64,000 nucleotides of DNA from an uncultured Roseicyclus sp. (GCA_947491935.1 CANLLF010000004.1:372001-436000), one strand, 5' to 3'; positions 53,227-62,548 are shown, counted from the stretch's first letter. The notes: a model not told the origin generated them from the sequence alone. Numbers and translations: made by a program.

Positions 53227-55635
53227 ATGAAATTCACCCTCTCCTGGTTGAAAGATCACCTGGACACCGAGGCGAGCCTCGATGACATCCTCGATACCCT
53301 CACCGATCTCGGCCTTGAGGTGGAGGAGGTCGAAGACCGGGCCGCGCGGTTGAAGGATTTCACCCTCGCCAAGGTCAAATCCGCCGAGCAGCACCCGGAT
53401 GCGGATCGTTTGCGGGTCTGTCAGGTGGAGACCGACGAGGGGGTTCAGCAGATCATCTGCGGCGCGCCCAATGCACGTGAAGGCATCACCGTGGTTCTGG
53501 CCAAACCCGGCACCTATGTGCCCGGCATCGACACGACGATTGGCGTTGGCAAGATCCGGGGCATCGAGAGTTACGGGATGATGGCCTCCGAGCGCGAACT
53601 GGAGCTGTCCGAGGAACATGACGGCATCATCGAATTACCGTCGGGCGAGGTCGGTGACCGGTTTGTCGATTGGCTGGCCGAGCATGATCCGGCCAAGGTT
53701 GACCCCGTGATCGACATCGCGATCACGCCCAACCGGCAGGATGCCCTTGGCATCCACGGCATCGCGCGCGATCTGGCGGCGCGGGGCATCGGCACGCTCA
53801 AGACCGTCGAGCCGAAGGTGATTGCGGGCAGCTTCAAATCCCCGATCAACGTGACGATTGACGCCGACACGCTCGACACCGCGCCGCATTTCACCGGGCG
53901 TCTGATCAAGGGCGTCAAAAACGGCCCCAGCCCCGATTGGCTGCAGGACCGGTTGCGCGCCATCGGGTTGCGCCCGATCTCGGCGCTGGTGGATATCACC
54001 AACTTCTTCACCTTCGATCAGAACCGGCCCCTGCACGTGTTCGACGCTGACAAGGTGGCGGGTGATCTGCGGGTGCACCGCGCCAAGGGTGGCGAAGAGA
54101 TCCTGGCGCTCGATGAGAAGACCTACACGCTCGGCGCCGGCCACATGGCGATTTCCGATGACAATGGCGTGGAAAGCATTGCCGGTGTCATGGGTGGCGC
54201 GGCGTCCGGCTGCACCGAGGAGACGGTGAATGTGTTCCTTGAATCGGCCTGGTGGGATCCGATCCAGATCGCCTATACGGGCCGGGATCTGAAGATCCAT
54301 TCCGATGCGCGCTACCGGTTCGAACGCGGGGTGGACCCCGACTATACGTTGCCGGGCCTCCATGCGGCGACGCAGATGGTGCTGGACCTCTGCGGCGGTG
54401 AGCCGTCGGAGGTGGTGGAGGCCGGGGCGCCCATGCAGACCGCGCGGAGCTATCCGCTGGACCCGGCGCGGGTCGGCAGCCTTGTGGGTATGGAGATTGC
54501 TCGCGACGAGCAGGTGTGCATCCTCACGGCGCTTGGCTTCTCGGCCAGCGGGTCGGGTGACACGCTGGAGGTCTGGGTGCCGTCCTGGCGGCGCGATGTG
54601 CAGGGGGAGGCCGATCTTGTAGAAGAAGTTGCGCGGGTGGCGTCACTCACCAAGCTGGAGCCGAAGCCGATGCCGCGCCTGCGCGACGGTGTGGCGGCAC
54701 CGGTCCTGACGCCCATGCAATTGCGCGAACGCGCCGCCCGCCGGACCGCGGCGGCACTGGGCTACAACGAATGCGTGACCTATTCCTTCATCGACAGGGC
54801 GGCGGCGGAGCTGTTCGGCGGCGGATCCGATGACGTGATGCTGGAAAACCCGATCAGCTCGGAAATGTCGCATATGCGGCCCGCGCTCTTGCCTGGCCTG
54901 TTGCAGGCGGCGGCGCGCAATCAGGCGCGGGGTATGATGGACATGGCGCTCTTCGAAGTGGGCGCGGCCTTCCATGGCGGGGAACCAGGGGAGCAGCATC
55001 TGCTGGTCTCGGGCCTGTTGGTCGGGCAGACCGGCCCGCGCGATCCCCATGGCGCGCGGCGGGCGGTGGACGTGTTCGACGTTAAGGCCGATGCGGAGGC
55101 TGTTCTGGCCACCATCGGCGCACCCGCCAAGGCGCAGATCCTGCGCGGTGCACGGGAGTGGTGGCATCCGGGCCGTCACGGGATGATCTGCCTTGGCCCC
55201 AAAAAGGTGCTGGGGATCTTCGGCGAGGTGCATCCCAAGGTTCTGGCGACGATGGATGTGAAAGGCCCCGCCATGGCCTTCACGATCTTCCCCGAAGAGG
55301 TGCCGATGCCGCGCAGCAGCTCGACCAGCCGGGGCGCTGTGACGATGCCCGACCTTCAGGCGGTGGAGCGGGATTTTGCCTTTGTCGTGGATGCGGAGGT
55401 TGCCGCGCTGGATCTGGTGAACGCGGCCGCCGGGGCGGACAAGGCCCTGATCGAAGAGGTCCGCGTGTTCGATGAGTTCATCGGCGGGTCTTTGGGTGAG
55501 GGGCAGAAATCGCTCGCGATCACGGTGCGGCTGCAGCCCAGGGACAAGACCCTGACCGAGGACGAGATCGAGGCGGTGGCGGGCAAGATCGTGGAGAAGG
55601 TTGGCAAGGCGACCGGCGGCAGCCTGCGCGGCTGA
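53227..55635 (+). CDS. pheT: Phenylalanyl-tRNA synthetase beta subunit
   Basis: The 802-residue beta chain has the N-terminal tRNA-binding (EMAP-like) domain at about 40-150, the B3/B4 editing region, the B5 domain, a catalytic-like class II core (about 475-680), and a C-terminal FDX-ACB anticodon-binding domain (about 710-802, ending KATGGSLRG). Start MKFTLSWLKDHLDTEASLDDIL is typical. The ribosome site GGGGA lies at the 3' end of the inserted DUF2513 gene, so that gene's end also serves pheT initiation. Confidence 0.98.
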   Translation: MKFTLSWLKDHLDTEASLDDILDTLTDLGLEVEEVEDRAARLKDFTLAKVKSAEQHPDADRLRVCQVETDEGVQQIICGAPNAREGITVVLAKPGTYVPGIDTTIGVGKIRGIESYGMMASERELELSEEHDGIIELPSGEVGDRFVDWLAEHDPAKVDPVIDIAITPNRQDALGIHGIARDLAARGIGTLKTVEPKVIAGSFKSPINVTIDADTLDTAPHFTGRLIKGVKNGPSPDWLQDRLRAIGLRPISALVDITNFFTFDQNRPLHVFDADKVAGDLRVHRAKGGEEILALDEKTYTLGAGHMAISDDNGVESIAGVMGGAASGCTEETVNVFLESAWWDPIQIAYTGRDLKIHSDARYRFERGVDPDYTLPGLHAATQMVLDLCGGEPSEVVEAGAPMQTARSYPLDPARVGSLVGMEIARDEQVCILTALGFSASGSGDTLEVWVPSWRRDVQGEADLVEEVARVASLTKLEPKPMPRLRDGVAAPVLTPMQLRERAARRTAAALGYNECVTYSFIDRAAAELFGGGSDDVMLENPISSEMSHMRPALLPGLLQAAARNQARGMMDMALFEVGAAFHGGEPGEQHLLVSGLLVGQTGPRDPHGARRAVDVFDVKADAEAVLATIGAPAKAQILRGAREWWHPGRHGMICLGPKKVLGIFGEVHPKVLATMDVKGPAMAFTIFPEEVPMPRSSSTSRGAVTMPDLQAVERDFAFVVDAEVAALDLVNAAAGADKALIEEVRVFDEFIGGSLGEGQKSLAITVRLQPRDKTLTEDEIEAVAGKIVEKVGKATGGSLRG

Positions 55636-55669
55636 CCAAAGGATTCCGCCCGCTGACGCGGTCGCCCGG

Positions 55670-55696
55670 CGCAAAGTCTTCTGCGAAGACTTTGCG
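55670..55696. repeat. Perfect 12-base-stem hairpin after pheT
   Basis: CGCAAAGTCTTC and GAAGACTTTGCG pair perfectly around a 3-base loop, 34 bases after the pheT stop. No T tract follows (GGGGGTC does). It is either a strong mRNA 3' hairpin or a member of an intergenic palindromic repeat family of this bacterial group. Confidence 0.6.
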
Positions 55697-55794
55697 GGGG
55701 TCGGTGGTGGGCGATGTGCTTGAACGGGCTAGGTTCCGGTTTGCGGTTGAGGGCTGCCGTTTTGGGTATTTTGAACCAGTGGAAGGGGCATGGG

Positions 55795-56244
55795 ATGGCG
55801 CTTAAGGTTTATCTGTCGGGTGAAATTCATACCGATTGGCGGCAGCGGATCGTGGACGGGTCCAGCGACCTTGAGGTGACGTTTTCGGCGCCGGTGACGG
55901 ATCACGATGCCAGCGACGATTGCGGCGTGGCGATCTTGGGGGAAGAGCCCAAGAAGTATTGGCATGACCACAAGGGTGCGATGGTCAACGCGATCCGGAC
56001 CCGGCATGGGATCGAGACGGCCGATGTGGTCGTCGTGCGCTTTGGCGAGAAGTACAAGCAGTGGAACGCCGCCTTTGATGCGGGCTACGCCAGTGCGTTG
56101 GGCAAGCCGTTGATCGTCTTGTCGATGCCGGAGCATCAGCATCCACTGAAGGAGGTTCATGCCGCGGCGCTGGCGGTGGCCGAGCAGCCGGAGCAGGTGG
56201 TGGAGATCCTGCGCTATGTGCTGACGGGCAAGTTGCCCGGTTGA
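55795..56244 (+). CDS. YtoQ family protein
   Basis: The 149-residue protein matches the YtoQ family: KVYLSGEIHTDWR, FSAPVTDHDASDDCGV, ADVVVVRFGEKYKQWNAAFDAGYASALGKPLIVLS and HPLKEVHAAALAVAEQPEQVVEILRY. The fold is like nucleoside 2-deoxyribosyltransferases, so a nucleotide-related reaction is plausible but unproven. The ATG at 55795 is preceded by GGAAGGGG. It stands alone after the pheT hairpin. Confidence 0.9.
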   Translation: MALKVYLSGEIHTDWRQRIVDGSSDLEVTFSAPVTDHDASDDCGVAILGEEPKKYWHDHKGAMVNAIRTRHGIETADVVVVRFGEKYKQWNAAFDAGYASALGKPLIVLSMPEHQHPLKEVHAAALAVAEQPEQVVEILRYVLTGKLPG

Positions 56245-56292
56245 CGCGACGTATCGTTTCCGGCGCGCGCGGTCTGCGATACCGTGGCGGCT

Positions 56293-57891
56293 ATGGAATT
56301 CGACTACATCATCGTGGGCGGCGGATCGGCCGGGTGTGTTCTGGCCGCGCGGCTGTCCGAGGACCCGGATATTCAGGTCTGTCTGATTGAAGCGGGTGGC
56401 GCCGGGCGGGGGGTCCTGGTGCGCGCGCCTGCCTTGGTTGCGGCGATGGTGTCGGGCAGGCCCCGGATCAACAATTGGGCGTTTCACACCGAGCCCCAAC
56501 CCGGCCTGAATGGGCGACGCGGGTTTCAGCCGCGGGGCAAGGCGCTTGGCGGCTCCTCCGCGATCAACGCGATGCTATATGTGCGTGGGCATCCCTCGGA
56601 TTACGACGCATGGGCCGATCTGGGATGTGACGGCTGGGACTGGGAGAGCCTGCGCCCGTATTTCCGGAAGTCCGAAGGGTTTCAGGGCGGGGATGGCCCC
56701 TATCATGCGGCGGATGGCCCGCTGCAGGTGCGCAACCAGACCGGGCCCCAGGATATCTCGCATGCGTTTCTGGAGGCCTGCGATGCCGCGCAGATCCCGC
56801 GCAACGCCGATTTCAACGGCGAGGTGCAGGACGGCGCGGGGTTCTATCACGTGACGCAGTTCCATGATGGCCCGCAGGCCGGTGAGCGGTGTTCCGCGGA
56901 GGCGGCCTACCTGCATCCGGTGATGGCGCGGCCCAACCTGCGCGTGTTGACCCGCGCCCTGGTGGAGCGGGTTGTGATCGAGGACAAACGCGCAACGGGC
57001 GTGCGTATCCGCGAAGGCTCGGTTCCCTCCACGATCCGCGCTCGGCGCGAGGTGATCCTGAGCGCCGGGGCCTTTGGTTCCCCGCAGCTCCTGTTGCTTT
57101 CTGGGATCGGGCCCGAGGACGAACTCGCCGCCCATGGCATCACCCCCACCCATGTGCTGCCCGGCGTGGGCCGGAACCTGCAGGACCATCTGGATTACGT
57201 GATCTCCTATCGCTCCAGACGCAATGACGTCGTGGGGCTTGGGCCAAAAGGCCTGTTGCGATTGGCCAAGGCCGGTCTGGCCTGGCGCAAGACGGGGGAG
57301 GGGCTTTTCGCGTCGCCCATGGCGGAGGCGGGGGCATTCCTGCGCAGCGATCCCACCCGAAGCCGCCCGGATCTACAGATCCATTTCGTGATCGGGATTG
57401 TTGATGACCACATGCGCAAGATGCATTTCTACGATGGCTATTCCAGCCATGTCTGCGTGCTCAGGCCCCATTCCGTGGGTCATGTGGGCCTGCAAGGCGC
57501 CGATCCCAAGGCGCCGCCCCGGATCGACCCCGCCTATCTGAGCGATCCGCGTGACCTTCAGATCCTGATGCGCGGGGCGCGGATCATGGACCAAATCCTT
57601 GATTCGGAGGCGCTTGGACCGTGGCGGGGCGCGCCTCTCTACCCCCATGACGGCAGCGACGGGGCGCTGGAGGCAGATATCCGCGCACGGGCCGACACGA
57701 TCTATCACCCGGTGGGAACCTGCAAGATGGGCGTGGATGACATGGCCGTGGTCGACCCCAAAACGCGGCTGCGGGGGATCGACGGATTGCGCGTTGTGGA
57801 TGCCTCGATCATGCCGAAGATAATTGGTGGGAACACGAATGCCCCCACCATTGCGATGGCCGAAAAGGCGGCCGATCTGATCCGGGGTTGA
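56293..57891 (+). CDS. GMC-family FAD oxidoreductase (choline-dehydrogenase-like)
   Basis: The 532-residue enzyme has the GMC N-terminal FAD motif DYIIVGGGSAGCVLAARLSED, GKALGGSSAINAMLYVRGHPSDYD, EVILSAGAFGSPQLLLLSGIG, and the C-terminal HPVGTCKMG and GGNTNAPTIAMAEKAADLI. It oxidises an alcohol group on a small molecule. It resembles choline/polyethylene-glycol dehydrogenases, but no betaine genes are nearby, so the substrate is uncertain. A GTG 9 bases upstream is a possible alternative start. It converges on the next gene. Confidence 0.92.
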   Translation: MEFDYIIVGGGSAGCVLAARLSEDPDIQVCLIEAGGAGRGVLVRAPALVAAMVSGRPRINNWAFHTEPQPGLNGRRGFQPRGKALGGSSAINAMLYVRGHPSDYDAWADLGCDGWDWESLRPYFRKSEGFQGGDGPYHAADGPLQVRNQTGPQDISHAFLEACDAAQIPRNADFNGEVQDGAGFYHVTQFHDGPQAGERCSAEAAYLHPVMARPNLRVLTRALVERVVIEDKRATGVRIREGSVPSTIRARREVILSAGAFGSPQLLLLSGIGPEDELAAHGITPTHVLPGVGRNLQDHLDYVISYRSRRNDVVGLGPKGLLRLAKAGLAWRKTGEGLFASPMAEAGAFLRSDPTRSRPDLQIHFVIGIVDDHMRKMHFYDGYSSHVCVLRPHSVGHVGLQGADPKAPPRIDPAYLSDPRDLQILMRGARIMDQILDSEALGPWRGAPLYPHDGSDGALEADIRARADTIYHPVGTCKMGVDDMAVVDPKTRLRGIDGLRVVDASIMPKIIGGNTNAPTIAMAEKAADLIRG

Positions 57892-57896
57892 GGGCC

Positions 57897-58598
57897 TCAG
57901 CCCTCGCGCGGGGGCGTAACGCGGCCCTTCTGCACCGCGGGCCGGGCCAGGAACCGGTCGAGATAGGCCGGCACGTTCTTCAGATCGTTCCAGCCGACGA
58001 CATCTTTGGTGCCGTAGAAATCGAGCGCGCCGAGCCAGGGGCCGATGGCGATATCTGCGATGGAATATTCTCCGGCGATCCAGTCCTTGCCGTCGAGTTC
58101 TTTCTCAAGAACGGCAAGCAGGCGCTTGGCCTCATCCACATAGCGTTGTTTCGGGCGAGGATCTTCGATGTCCGCCCCGGCGAATTTGGCGAAGAAGCCA
58201 AGCTGGCCGAACATCGGGCCGATGCCGCCCATCTGGAACATCACCCATTTGATGACCTGATATTTGTCGGCCTCGGTCTTGCCGATCAGCTTGCCGGTCT
58301 TCTCGGCCAGGTAGATCAGGATCGCCCCGGATTCCCAGAGCTCGATCGGGGCGCCGCCCGGACCGTCGGGGTCGATGATGGCGGGGATCTTGTTGTTGGG
58401 GTTCAGGCTCAGGAATTCAGCGCTTTTGACATCGGCATCCGAAAGCGTCACCCGGTGCGCCTCGTAGGGGAGGCCAAGCTCTTCCAGTGCGATGGAGGCC
58501 TTCACGCCGTTGGGCGTGGGGAAGGCGTAAAGCTGGATCACGGATGGATCTTCGGCGGGCCAGCGATTGTTGATCGGGTGGTCGGTGATGGCGGTCAT
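57897..58598 (-). CDS. Glutathione S-transferase, YghU/YfcG (Nu)-like
   Basis: The 233-residue protein has an N-terminal thioredoxin-like domain (about 20-100) with IQLYAFPTPNGVKASIALEELGLPYEAH, LNPNNKIPAIIDPD and ELWESGAILIYLAEKTG, then the helical domain with QMGGIGPMFGQLGFF and YSIADIAIGPWLGA. The NxKIPAI and TPNG patterns are those of Nu-class enzymes, which act as disulfide-bond reductases with two bound glutathiones. It differs clearly from the other transferase at the start of the window. Confidence 0.92.
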   Translation of the reverse strand: MTAITDHPINNRWPAEDPSVIQLYAFPTPNGVKASIALEELGLPYEAHRVTLSDADVKSAEFLSLNPNNKIPAIIDPDGPGGAPIELWESGAILIYLAEKTGKLIGKTEADKYQVIKWVMFQMGGIGPMFGQLGFFAKFAGADIEDPRPKQRYVDEAKRLLAVLEKELDGKDWIAGEYSIADIAIGPWLGALDFYGTKDVVGWNDLKNVPAYLDRFLARPAVQKGRVTPPREG

Positions 58599-58756
58599 GT
58601 CTGTCCCTCAATTAGTATTTCTTCACCAAGCAAATATGTCCCCTTGCCATAGTTAACTAGGGCTGGCTTCCTACACTGGCGATAGGGGCGTTTGTGCACG
58701 TGCGCACCAAGACAAGGCCGCCCTGAAAAACGAACAGGACAAGGTGGACAAACCAC

Positions 58757-59185
58757 ATGATAAACGAATTCAAGGACTTCATCGCCAAGGGCAATGTCAT
58801 GGACATGGCCGTCGGCATCATCATCGGCGCGGCATTCACGGCAATTGTCACGTCTCTCGTGGGCGATCTGATCAATCCGATCATCGCCCTCTTCACCGGC
58901 GGGATCGATTTCTCGGGCTGGTTCTACGTGCTGGGTGAGGGCGAATGCGCCTCGGTCGACGCCTGCGCGGAGGCTGGCATTTCCGTGTTTGCCATCGGCA
59001 ATTTCCTCATGGCGGTGATCAACTTCCTGATTGTGGCCTGGGTGGTCTTCATGCTGGTCAAGATGGTCAATCGCGTGAAAGCGGCGGCTGAGAAGCCCGA
59101 TGAAGTGGAGCCCGAAGTCGAGTCCGGCCCGAGCGAGCTGGACATCCTGATCGAGATCCGGGACGCGATGAAAGCGCAGTCCTGA
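58757..59185 (+). CDS. mscL: Large-conductance mechanosensitive channel MscL
   Basis: The 142-residue protein has the short N-terminal helix [43 protein letters not shown] forming the first membrane segment with the pore-lining Gly/Ala pattern, a periplasmic loop with two Cys ([11 protein letters not shown]), a second helix [16 protein letters not shown] and an acidic tail ending in an [16 protein letters not shown] bundle. MscL opens under osmotic downshock to release solutes. A terminator follows 22 bases after the stop. Confidence 0.96.
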   Translation: MINEFKDFIAKGNVMDMAVGIIIGAAFTAIVTSLVGDLINPIIALFTGGIDFSGWFYVLGEGECASVDACAEAGISVFAIGNFLMAVINFLIVAWVVFMLVKMVNRVKAAAEKPDEVEPEVESGPSELDILIEIRDAMKAQS

Positions 59186-59207
59186 TCCGAAAGGGACCTG
59201 ATGTTTG

Positions 59208-59240
59208 CGGCCCGTTTCCATGCAGGAAGCGGGCCGTTTC
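59208..59240 (+). terminator. Rho-independent terminator of mscL
   Basis: A 12-base stem with one G-T pair (CGGCCCGTTTCC with GGAAGCGGGCCG) and a 5-base loop is followed by TTTCTATTGT. It lies 22 bases after the mscL stop. Confidence 0.87.
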
Positions 59241-59294
59241 TATTGTAGGATGGCCGATGTGAGAGAGGATACCGAACCAGCCGGAGGACCATGC

Positions 59295-59780
59295 ATGCCC
59301 ACACCAGAAGCCCGGATCAACGCCCTTGGCCTGACACTGCCGCCATCATTGACCATTCCCAGCGGGCTGCATCTGCCGTTTTCCTTCGTGAATGTCCGGG
59401 GGGATCGGGCCATGTTTTCGGGTCACCCGAGGCACGGCCTCGACGGTGCCATCGACGGGCCCTTCGGGACGCTTGGGGAGGAGATTTCAACCCAGGATGG
59501 CTACGACGCGGCCCGGGGAGTGGCGCTGTCTGTGCTGGCCAATCTGAAGGCGGAGATCGGGGATCTGAACCGGATCATCGGCTGGGTGCGTGTGTTCGGC
59601 ATGGTCACGTCTACTGCGGATTACACGGAGCAGCATCTGGTCGTGAACGGGTTCAGCGACCTGATCCTCGAGGTCTTCGGGCCGGATGTGGGCCGCCACG
59701 CCCGATCCGCAATCGGCGTGGCGGCCCTGCCCATGGGCTTTGCCATGGAGATCGAGGGCGAGGTTCTGATCGGCCCCTGA
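59295..59780 (+). CDS. RidA family protein (copy 2)
   Basis: The 161-residue protein is a long-branch YjgF/RidA protein like the one at 38385, with MFSGHPRHGLDGAI in place of the VSGQIS stretch, IIGWVRVFGMVTSTADYTEQHLVVNGFSDLILEVFG, and RHARSAIGVAALPMGFAMEIEGEV, which keeps the conserved Arg-Ser pair. CGGAGGACC precedes the ATG at 59295. It stands between mscL and ald; the position next to alanine dehydrogenase could suit clean-up of imine intermediates, but this is only an inference. Confidence 0.88.
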   Translation: MPTPEARINALGLTLPPSLTIPSGLHLPFSFVNVRGDRAMFSGHPRHGLDGAIDGPFGTLGEEISTQDGYDAARGVALSVLANLKAEIGDLNRIIGWVRVFGMVTSTADYTEQHLVVNGFSDLILEVFGPDVGRHARSAIGVAALPMGFAMEIEGEVLIGP

Positions 59781-59792
59781 CGCGCTCCGCCT

Positions 59793-60911
59793 TCAGCCTT
59801 TCACGGCGAGGGCCGCGGACAGCACATTGATCCCCAGCGCCTTGCCGACCGCGTAGTTGGTCAACTGGCCGGCATGGGTGTTCAGCCCTTCCAGCAGATG
59901 CGGATCATCGGCGCAGGCCTGTTGCCAGCCCTTGTCAGCCAAGGCCAGCATGAAGGGCATCGTGGCATTGCCGAGCGCCAGCGTGGAGGTCCGCGCCACG
60001 GCGCCCGGCATGTTGGCGACGCAGTAATGCACCACGCCATCGACCTCGTAGATCGGGTCCTGGTGGGTGGTGGCCTTGGACGTTTCGAAACAGCCGCCCT
60101 GGTCGATGGCGACATCCACGATCACCGAACCCGGTTTCATCGTTGAGAGTTGCGCCTTGGTCACCAGCTTGGGCGCGGCGGCGCCTGGGATCAGGACCGC
60201 GCCGATCACCATATCTGCACTGGTGATCAGCTGCGCGGTTGCATCGGCGCTGGCGTAGCGGGTCTTGAACGCGCCGCGATACGCGTCGTCGAGATAGCGC
60301 AGGCGGGGCAGCGAGCGATCAAGGATCGTCACATCCGCACCCATGCCCGCGGCCACGCGCGCGGCCTGGGTGCCGACCACACCGCCGCCGATCACCACAA
60401 CCTCCGCCGGGCCGACGCCGGGCACACCTCCCATCAGAACGCCGCGCCCGCCGTTGGCCTTTTGCAGCGCCCACGACCCGACCTGCGGCGCCAGACGCCC
60501 GGCCACTTCGGACATCGGCGCCAGCAAGGGCAGGCCACCATTGCGATCCGTCACGGTTTCATAGGCAATCGCCGTCACGCCGCTTTTGAGCAGGTCGTGG
60601 GTCTGATCGGGATCGGGGGCGAGGTGCAGGTAGGTGAAGAGGATCTGGCCTTCACGCAGCTGCGCGCGCTCTCCCGCCTGCGGTTCCTTCACCTTCACCA
60701 CCATCTCGGCCTCGGCGAAGATCGCCTCTGCACTGTCGGCAATCTCGGCCCCGACGGCGCGATAATCATCGTCGGTGAAACCTGCGCCATTGCCCGCACC
60801 GGCCTGCATGGTCACCCGGTGGCCATGAACAATCGCCTCCCGAGCGGCGGCGGGGGTCAGGCCAACGCGGAATTCCTGCGGCTTGATCTCTGTTGGGCAT
60901 CCGATGTGCAT
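59793..60911 (-). CDS. ald: Alanine dehydrogenase
   Basis: The 372-residue enzyme interconverts L-alanine with pyruvate and ammonia using NAD. It has MHIGCPTEIKPQEFRVGLTPAA, MVVKVKEPQ with the substrate Lys, FTYLHLAPD with the His, VIGGGVVGTQAARVAAGMGADVTILD for NAD binding, and VDVAIDQGGCFETSK and NMPGAVARTSTLALGNATMPF. Start ATG 60911 has AGGGAGGACC upstream. It is divergent from an Lrp-family gene, the usual arrangement for an alanine-responsive AldR system. Confidence 0.96.
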   Translation of the reverse strand: MHIGCPTEIKPQEFRVGLTPAAAREAIVHGHRVTMQAGAGNGAGFTDDDYRAVGAEIADSAEAIFAEAEMVVKVKEPQAGERAQLREGQILFTYLHLAPDPDQTHDLLKSGVTAIAYETVTDRNGGLPLLAPMSEVAGRLAPQVGSWALQKANGGRGVLMGGVPGVGPAEVVVIGGGVVGTQAARVAAGMGADVTILDRSLPRLRYLDDAYRGAFKTRYASADATAQLITSADMVIGAVLIPGAAAPKLVTKAQLSTMKPGSVIVDVAIDQGGCFETSKATTHQDPIYEVDGVVHYCVANMPGAVARTSTLALGNATMPFMLALADKGWQQACADDPHLLEGLNTHAGQLTNYAVGKALGINVLSAALAVKG

Positions 60912-61035
60912 GATGGTCCTCCCTGATGCAGAATGTCTCCCTGTTGTGGGGAATACGCCTGCAAGAGCGGAATTACTTTGATATTTCACCCGACACGGAT
61001 CACAAACGCGCGCGAAATGTGCGCGGAGGGATCAC
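60912..61035. promoter_or_regulatory. Divergent ald / Lrp-regulator control region
   Basis: The 124-base gap holds both promoters. A minus-strand TTGTGA then 16 bases and TATCAA could be the -35/-10 of ald. An imperfect dyad TTTGAT (60977-60982) with ATCACAAA (60999-61006) may be an Lrp-type site. The plus-strand 11-mer CTCCCTGTTGT (60937-60947) puts its complement in the ald leader, 26-36 bases before the ald start. Confidence 0.5.
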
Positions 61036-61518
61036 ATGGCACGAGAAATCATGCACCAGGTTGAGCTCGACGACATGGATGTCTCGATTCTGCGCCAATT
61101 GCAGCGGCGCGGGCGGATGACCCATGCGGAGCTGTCCGACCATGTGAACCTGTCCCCCTCGGCCTGTCACCGGCGGGTGCAACGGCTGGAGGCTTCGGGT
61201 GTGATCCGGGATTATGTTGCCTTGGTCAGTCCCCGGGCCGTGGGGCGTGTGACGACCGTCTTTGTCGAGATCAAGCTGCAAAGCCAGTCGGAGGATATCC
61301 TTGATGCCTTCGAGAAATCCGTCGCGCGGGTGCCGGATGTTCTGGAATGCCATTTGATGGCCGGTAGCGCCGATTACCTGCTGAAGATCGTCGCGCGCGA
61401 TTCCGAGGATTTCGCCCGCATCCACCGCGAGCACCTGTCCCGCTTGCCGGGCGTCGCGCAGATGCAATCCAGCTTCGCCCTGAAGACCGTGTTCAAGACA
61501 ACGGCCCTGCCTCTCTAG
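61036..61518 (+). CDS. Lrp/AsnC-family regulator of ald
   Basis: The 160-residue protein has the N-terminal helix-turn-helix of the Lrp family (about 10-70: DDMDVSILRQLQRRGRMTHAELSDHVNLSPSACHRRVQRLEASGVIRDYVAL) and the C-terminal RAM domain (about 80-150: VPDVLECHLMAGSADYLLKIVA). It likely senses alanine or another amino acid and controls the divergent ald gene. GCGCGGAGGG lies before the ATG. Its stop overlaps the azlD stop on the other strand. Confidence 0.94.
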   Translation: MAREIMHQVELDDMDVSILRQLQRRGRMTHAELSDHVNLSPSACHRRVQRLEASGVIRDYVALVSPRAVGRVTTVFVEIKLQSQSEDILDAFEKSVARVPDVLECHLMAGSADYLLKIVARDSEDFARIHREHLSRLPGVAQMQSSFALKTVFKTTALPL

Positions 61519-61844
61519 ACCAGCCCGCGCAGGATCACGAACGTGGCCATCCCCGCGACGGCGCCAACCACCGCATTCTTGCGCCAATATCCTGCGGCCA
61601 TCGTCGCGCAGGCCGCCAGTATGTGTGCCGCGCTGATCTGCCCGCCGGTGGCGTCGGGCCAGAGGATTGCGGGGGTGACCAGTGCGGGCAGGATCGCCAC
61701 GGGCGTGTATCGCAGATGCCGCAACAGCCAGTCGGGCAATTGCCGGTCCCCGATCAGGCCAAGGAACGAGAACCGGATCGCGTAGGTTGCCACACCCAGG
61801 GCGATGATGATCCCCCAGATCTCAAGGTTGCTCCACCCGGTCAT
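61515..61844 (-). CDS. azlD: AzlD-family membrane protein
   Basis: The 109-residue protein has four hydrophobic segments and the AzlD pattern: IIALGVATYAIRFSFLGLIGDRQLPDWLLRHLRYTPVAILPALVTPAILWP. AzlD is the small subunit of the AzlCD (YgaZH-like) exporter for branched-chain amino acids or their analogues. The start overlaps the azlC stop by 4 bases. The neighbouring Lrp-type regulator suggests amino-acid-linked control, since Lrp proteins often govern azlCD. Confidence 0.92.
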   Translation of the reverse strand: MTGWSNLEIWGIIIALGVATYAIRFSFLGLIGDRQLPDWLLRHLRYTPVAILPALVTPAILWPDATGGQISAAHILAACATMAAGYWRKNAVVGAVAGMATFVILRGLV

Positions 61845-62548
61845 CGCGGGCCCATCCGGCGTTCCACTTCCGCGCCGACGATCATCGCGCCGATGCCTGC
61901 GGGCAACAGGCCAAGGTTGTAAGGCAGACCGACAAACGCGATGGCCAGCAGGATCGACGCGCCCGCCGCCGCGATGTGCGCCATTGTCCGCAGGGCCGGA
62001 GCCACGAGGGCGAGAAACGCGATGGGCACGGCGAATTCCAGCCCCCAATTGCTCGGGATGCTCTGCCCCAGAAGCGCACCCGCAAGCGTGGCGACGTACC
62101 AGACCGGCAGGACCGGCACGCAGGACCCGAAGAAATACCCGACCCGCTCCGCGATCGTCATCTCCGGGCGGCGTTCATATTCCAGAACCGAGATGGCGTA
62201 GGTCTGATCGACATTCATGTAGGCCAGAAGCGCCCGTTTCCACAGCGGCGCGTCGCCGAGATAGGCCGCGAGTGAGGCTGAATACATCGCCATGCGCAGG
62301 TTCACCGCAATGGCCGACAGCAGCACAACAAGTGTCGGGGCCTGATCCAGCATCAATTGCAGGGCGGTGAATTGTGCCGCGCCTGCGATCACCACGACGG
62401 AAAATCCCATCACCTGCGCGATGTTCAGGCCCGCCTCCGTCCCGACCACACCGAACAGGGCGCCAAAGGGTGCGACGACGAGAACGAACGGGCCGCAATC
62501 GCGGGCCCCGCGCCAAAAGGCGGATCTGGGGGAGGTGGCAGTGTTCAT
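61841..62548 (-). CDS. azlC: AzlC-family branched-chain amino acid exporter
   Basis: The 235-residue membrane protein has the AzlC features: GARDCGPFVLVVAPFGALFGVVGTEAG near the start, MGFSVVVIAGAAQFTALQLM, a central AVNLRMAMYSASLAAYLG, and NVDQTYAISVLEYERRPEM. With AzlD it forms a pump that removes excess branched-chain amino acids. It is first of the pair on the minus strand; its start faces mobA, with 53 bases between the starts. Confidence 0.93.
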   Translation of the reverse strand: MNTATSPRSAFWRGARDCGPFVLVVAPFGALFGVVGTEAGLNIAQVMGFSVVVIAGAAQFTALQLMLDQAPTLVVLLSAIAVNLRMAMYSASLAAYLGDAPLWKRALLAYMNVDQTYAISVLEYERRPEMTIAERVGYFFGSCVPVLPVWYVATLAGALLGQSIPSNWGLEFAVPIAFLALVAPALRTMAHIAAAGASILLAIAFVGLPYNLGLLPAGIGAMIVGAEVERRMGPR

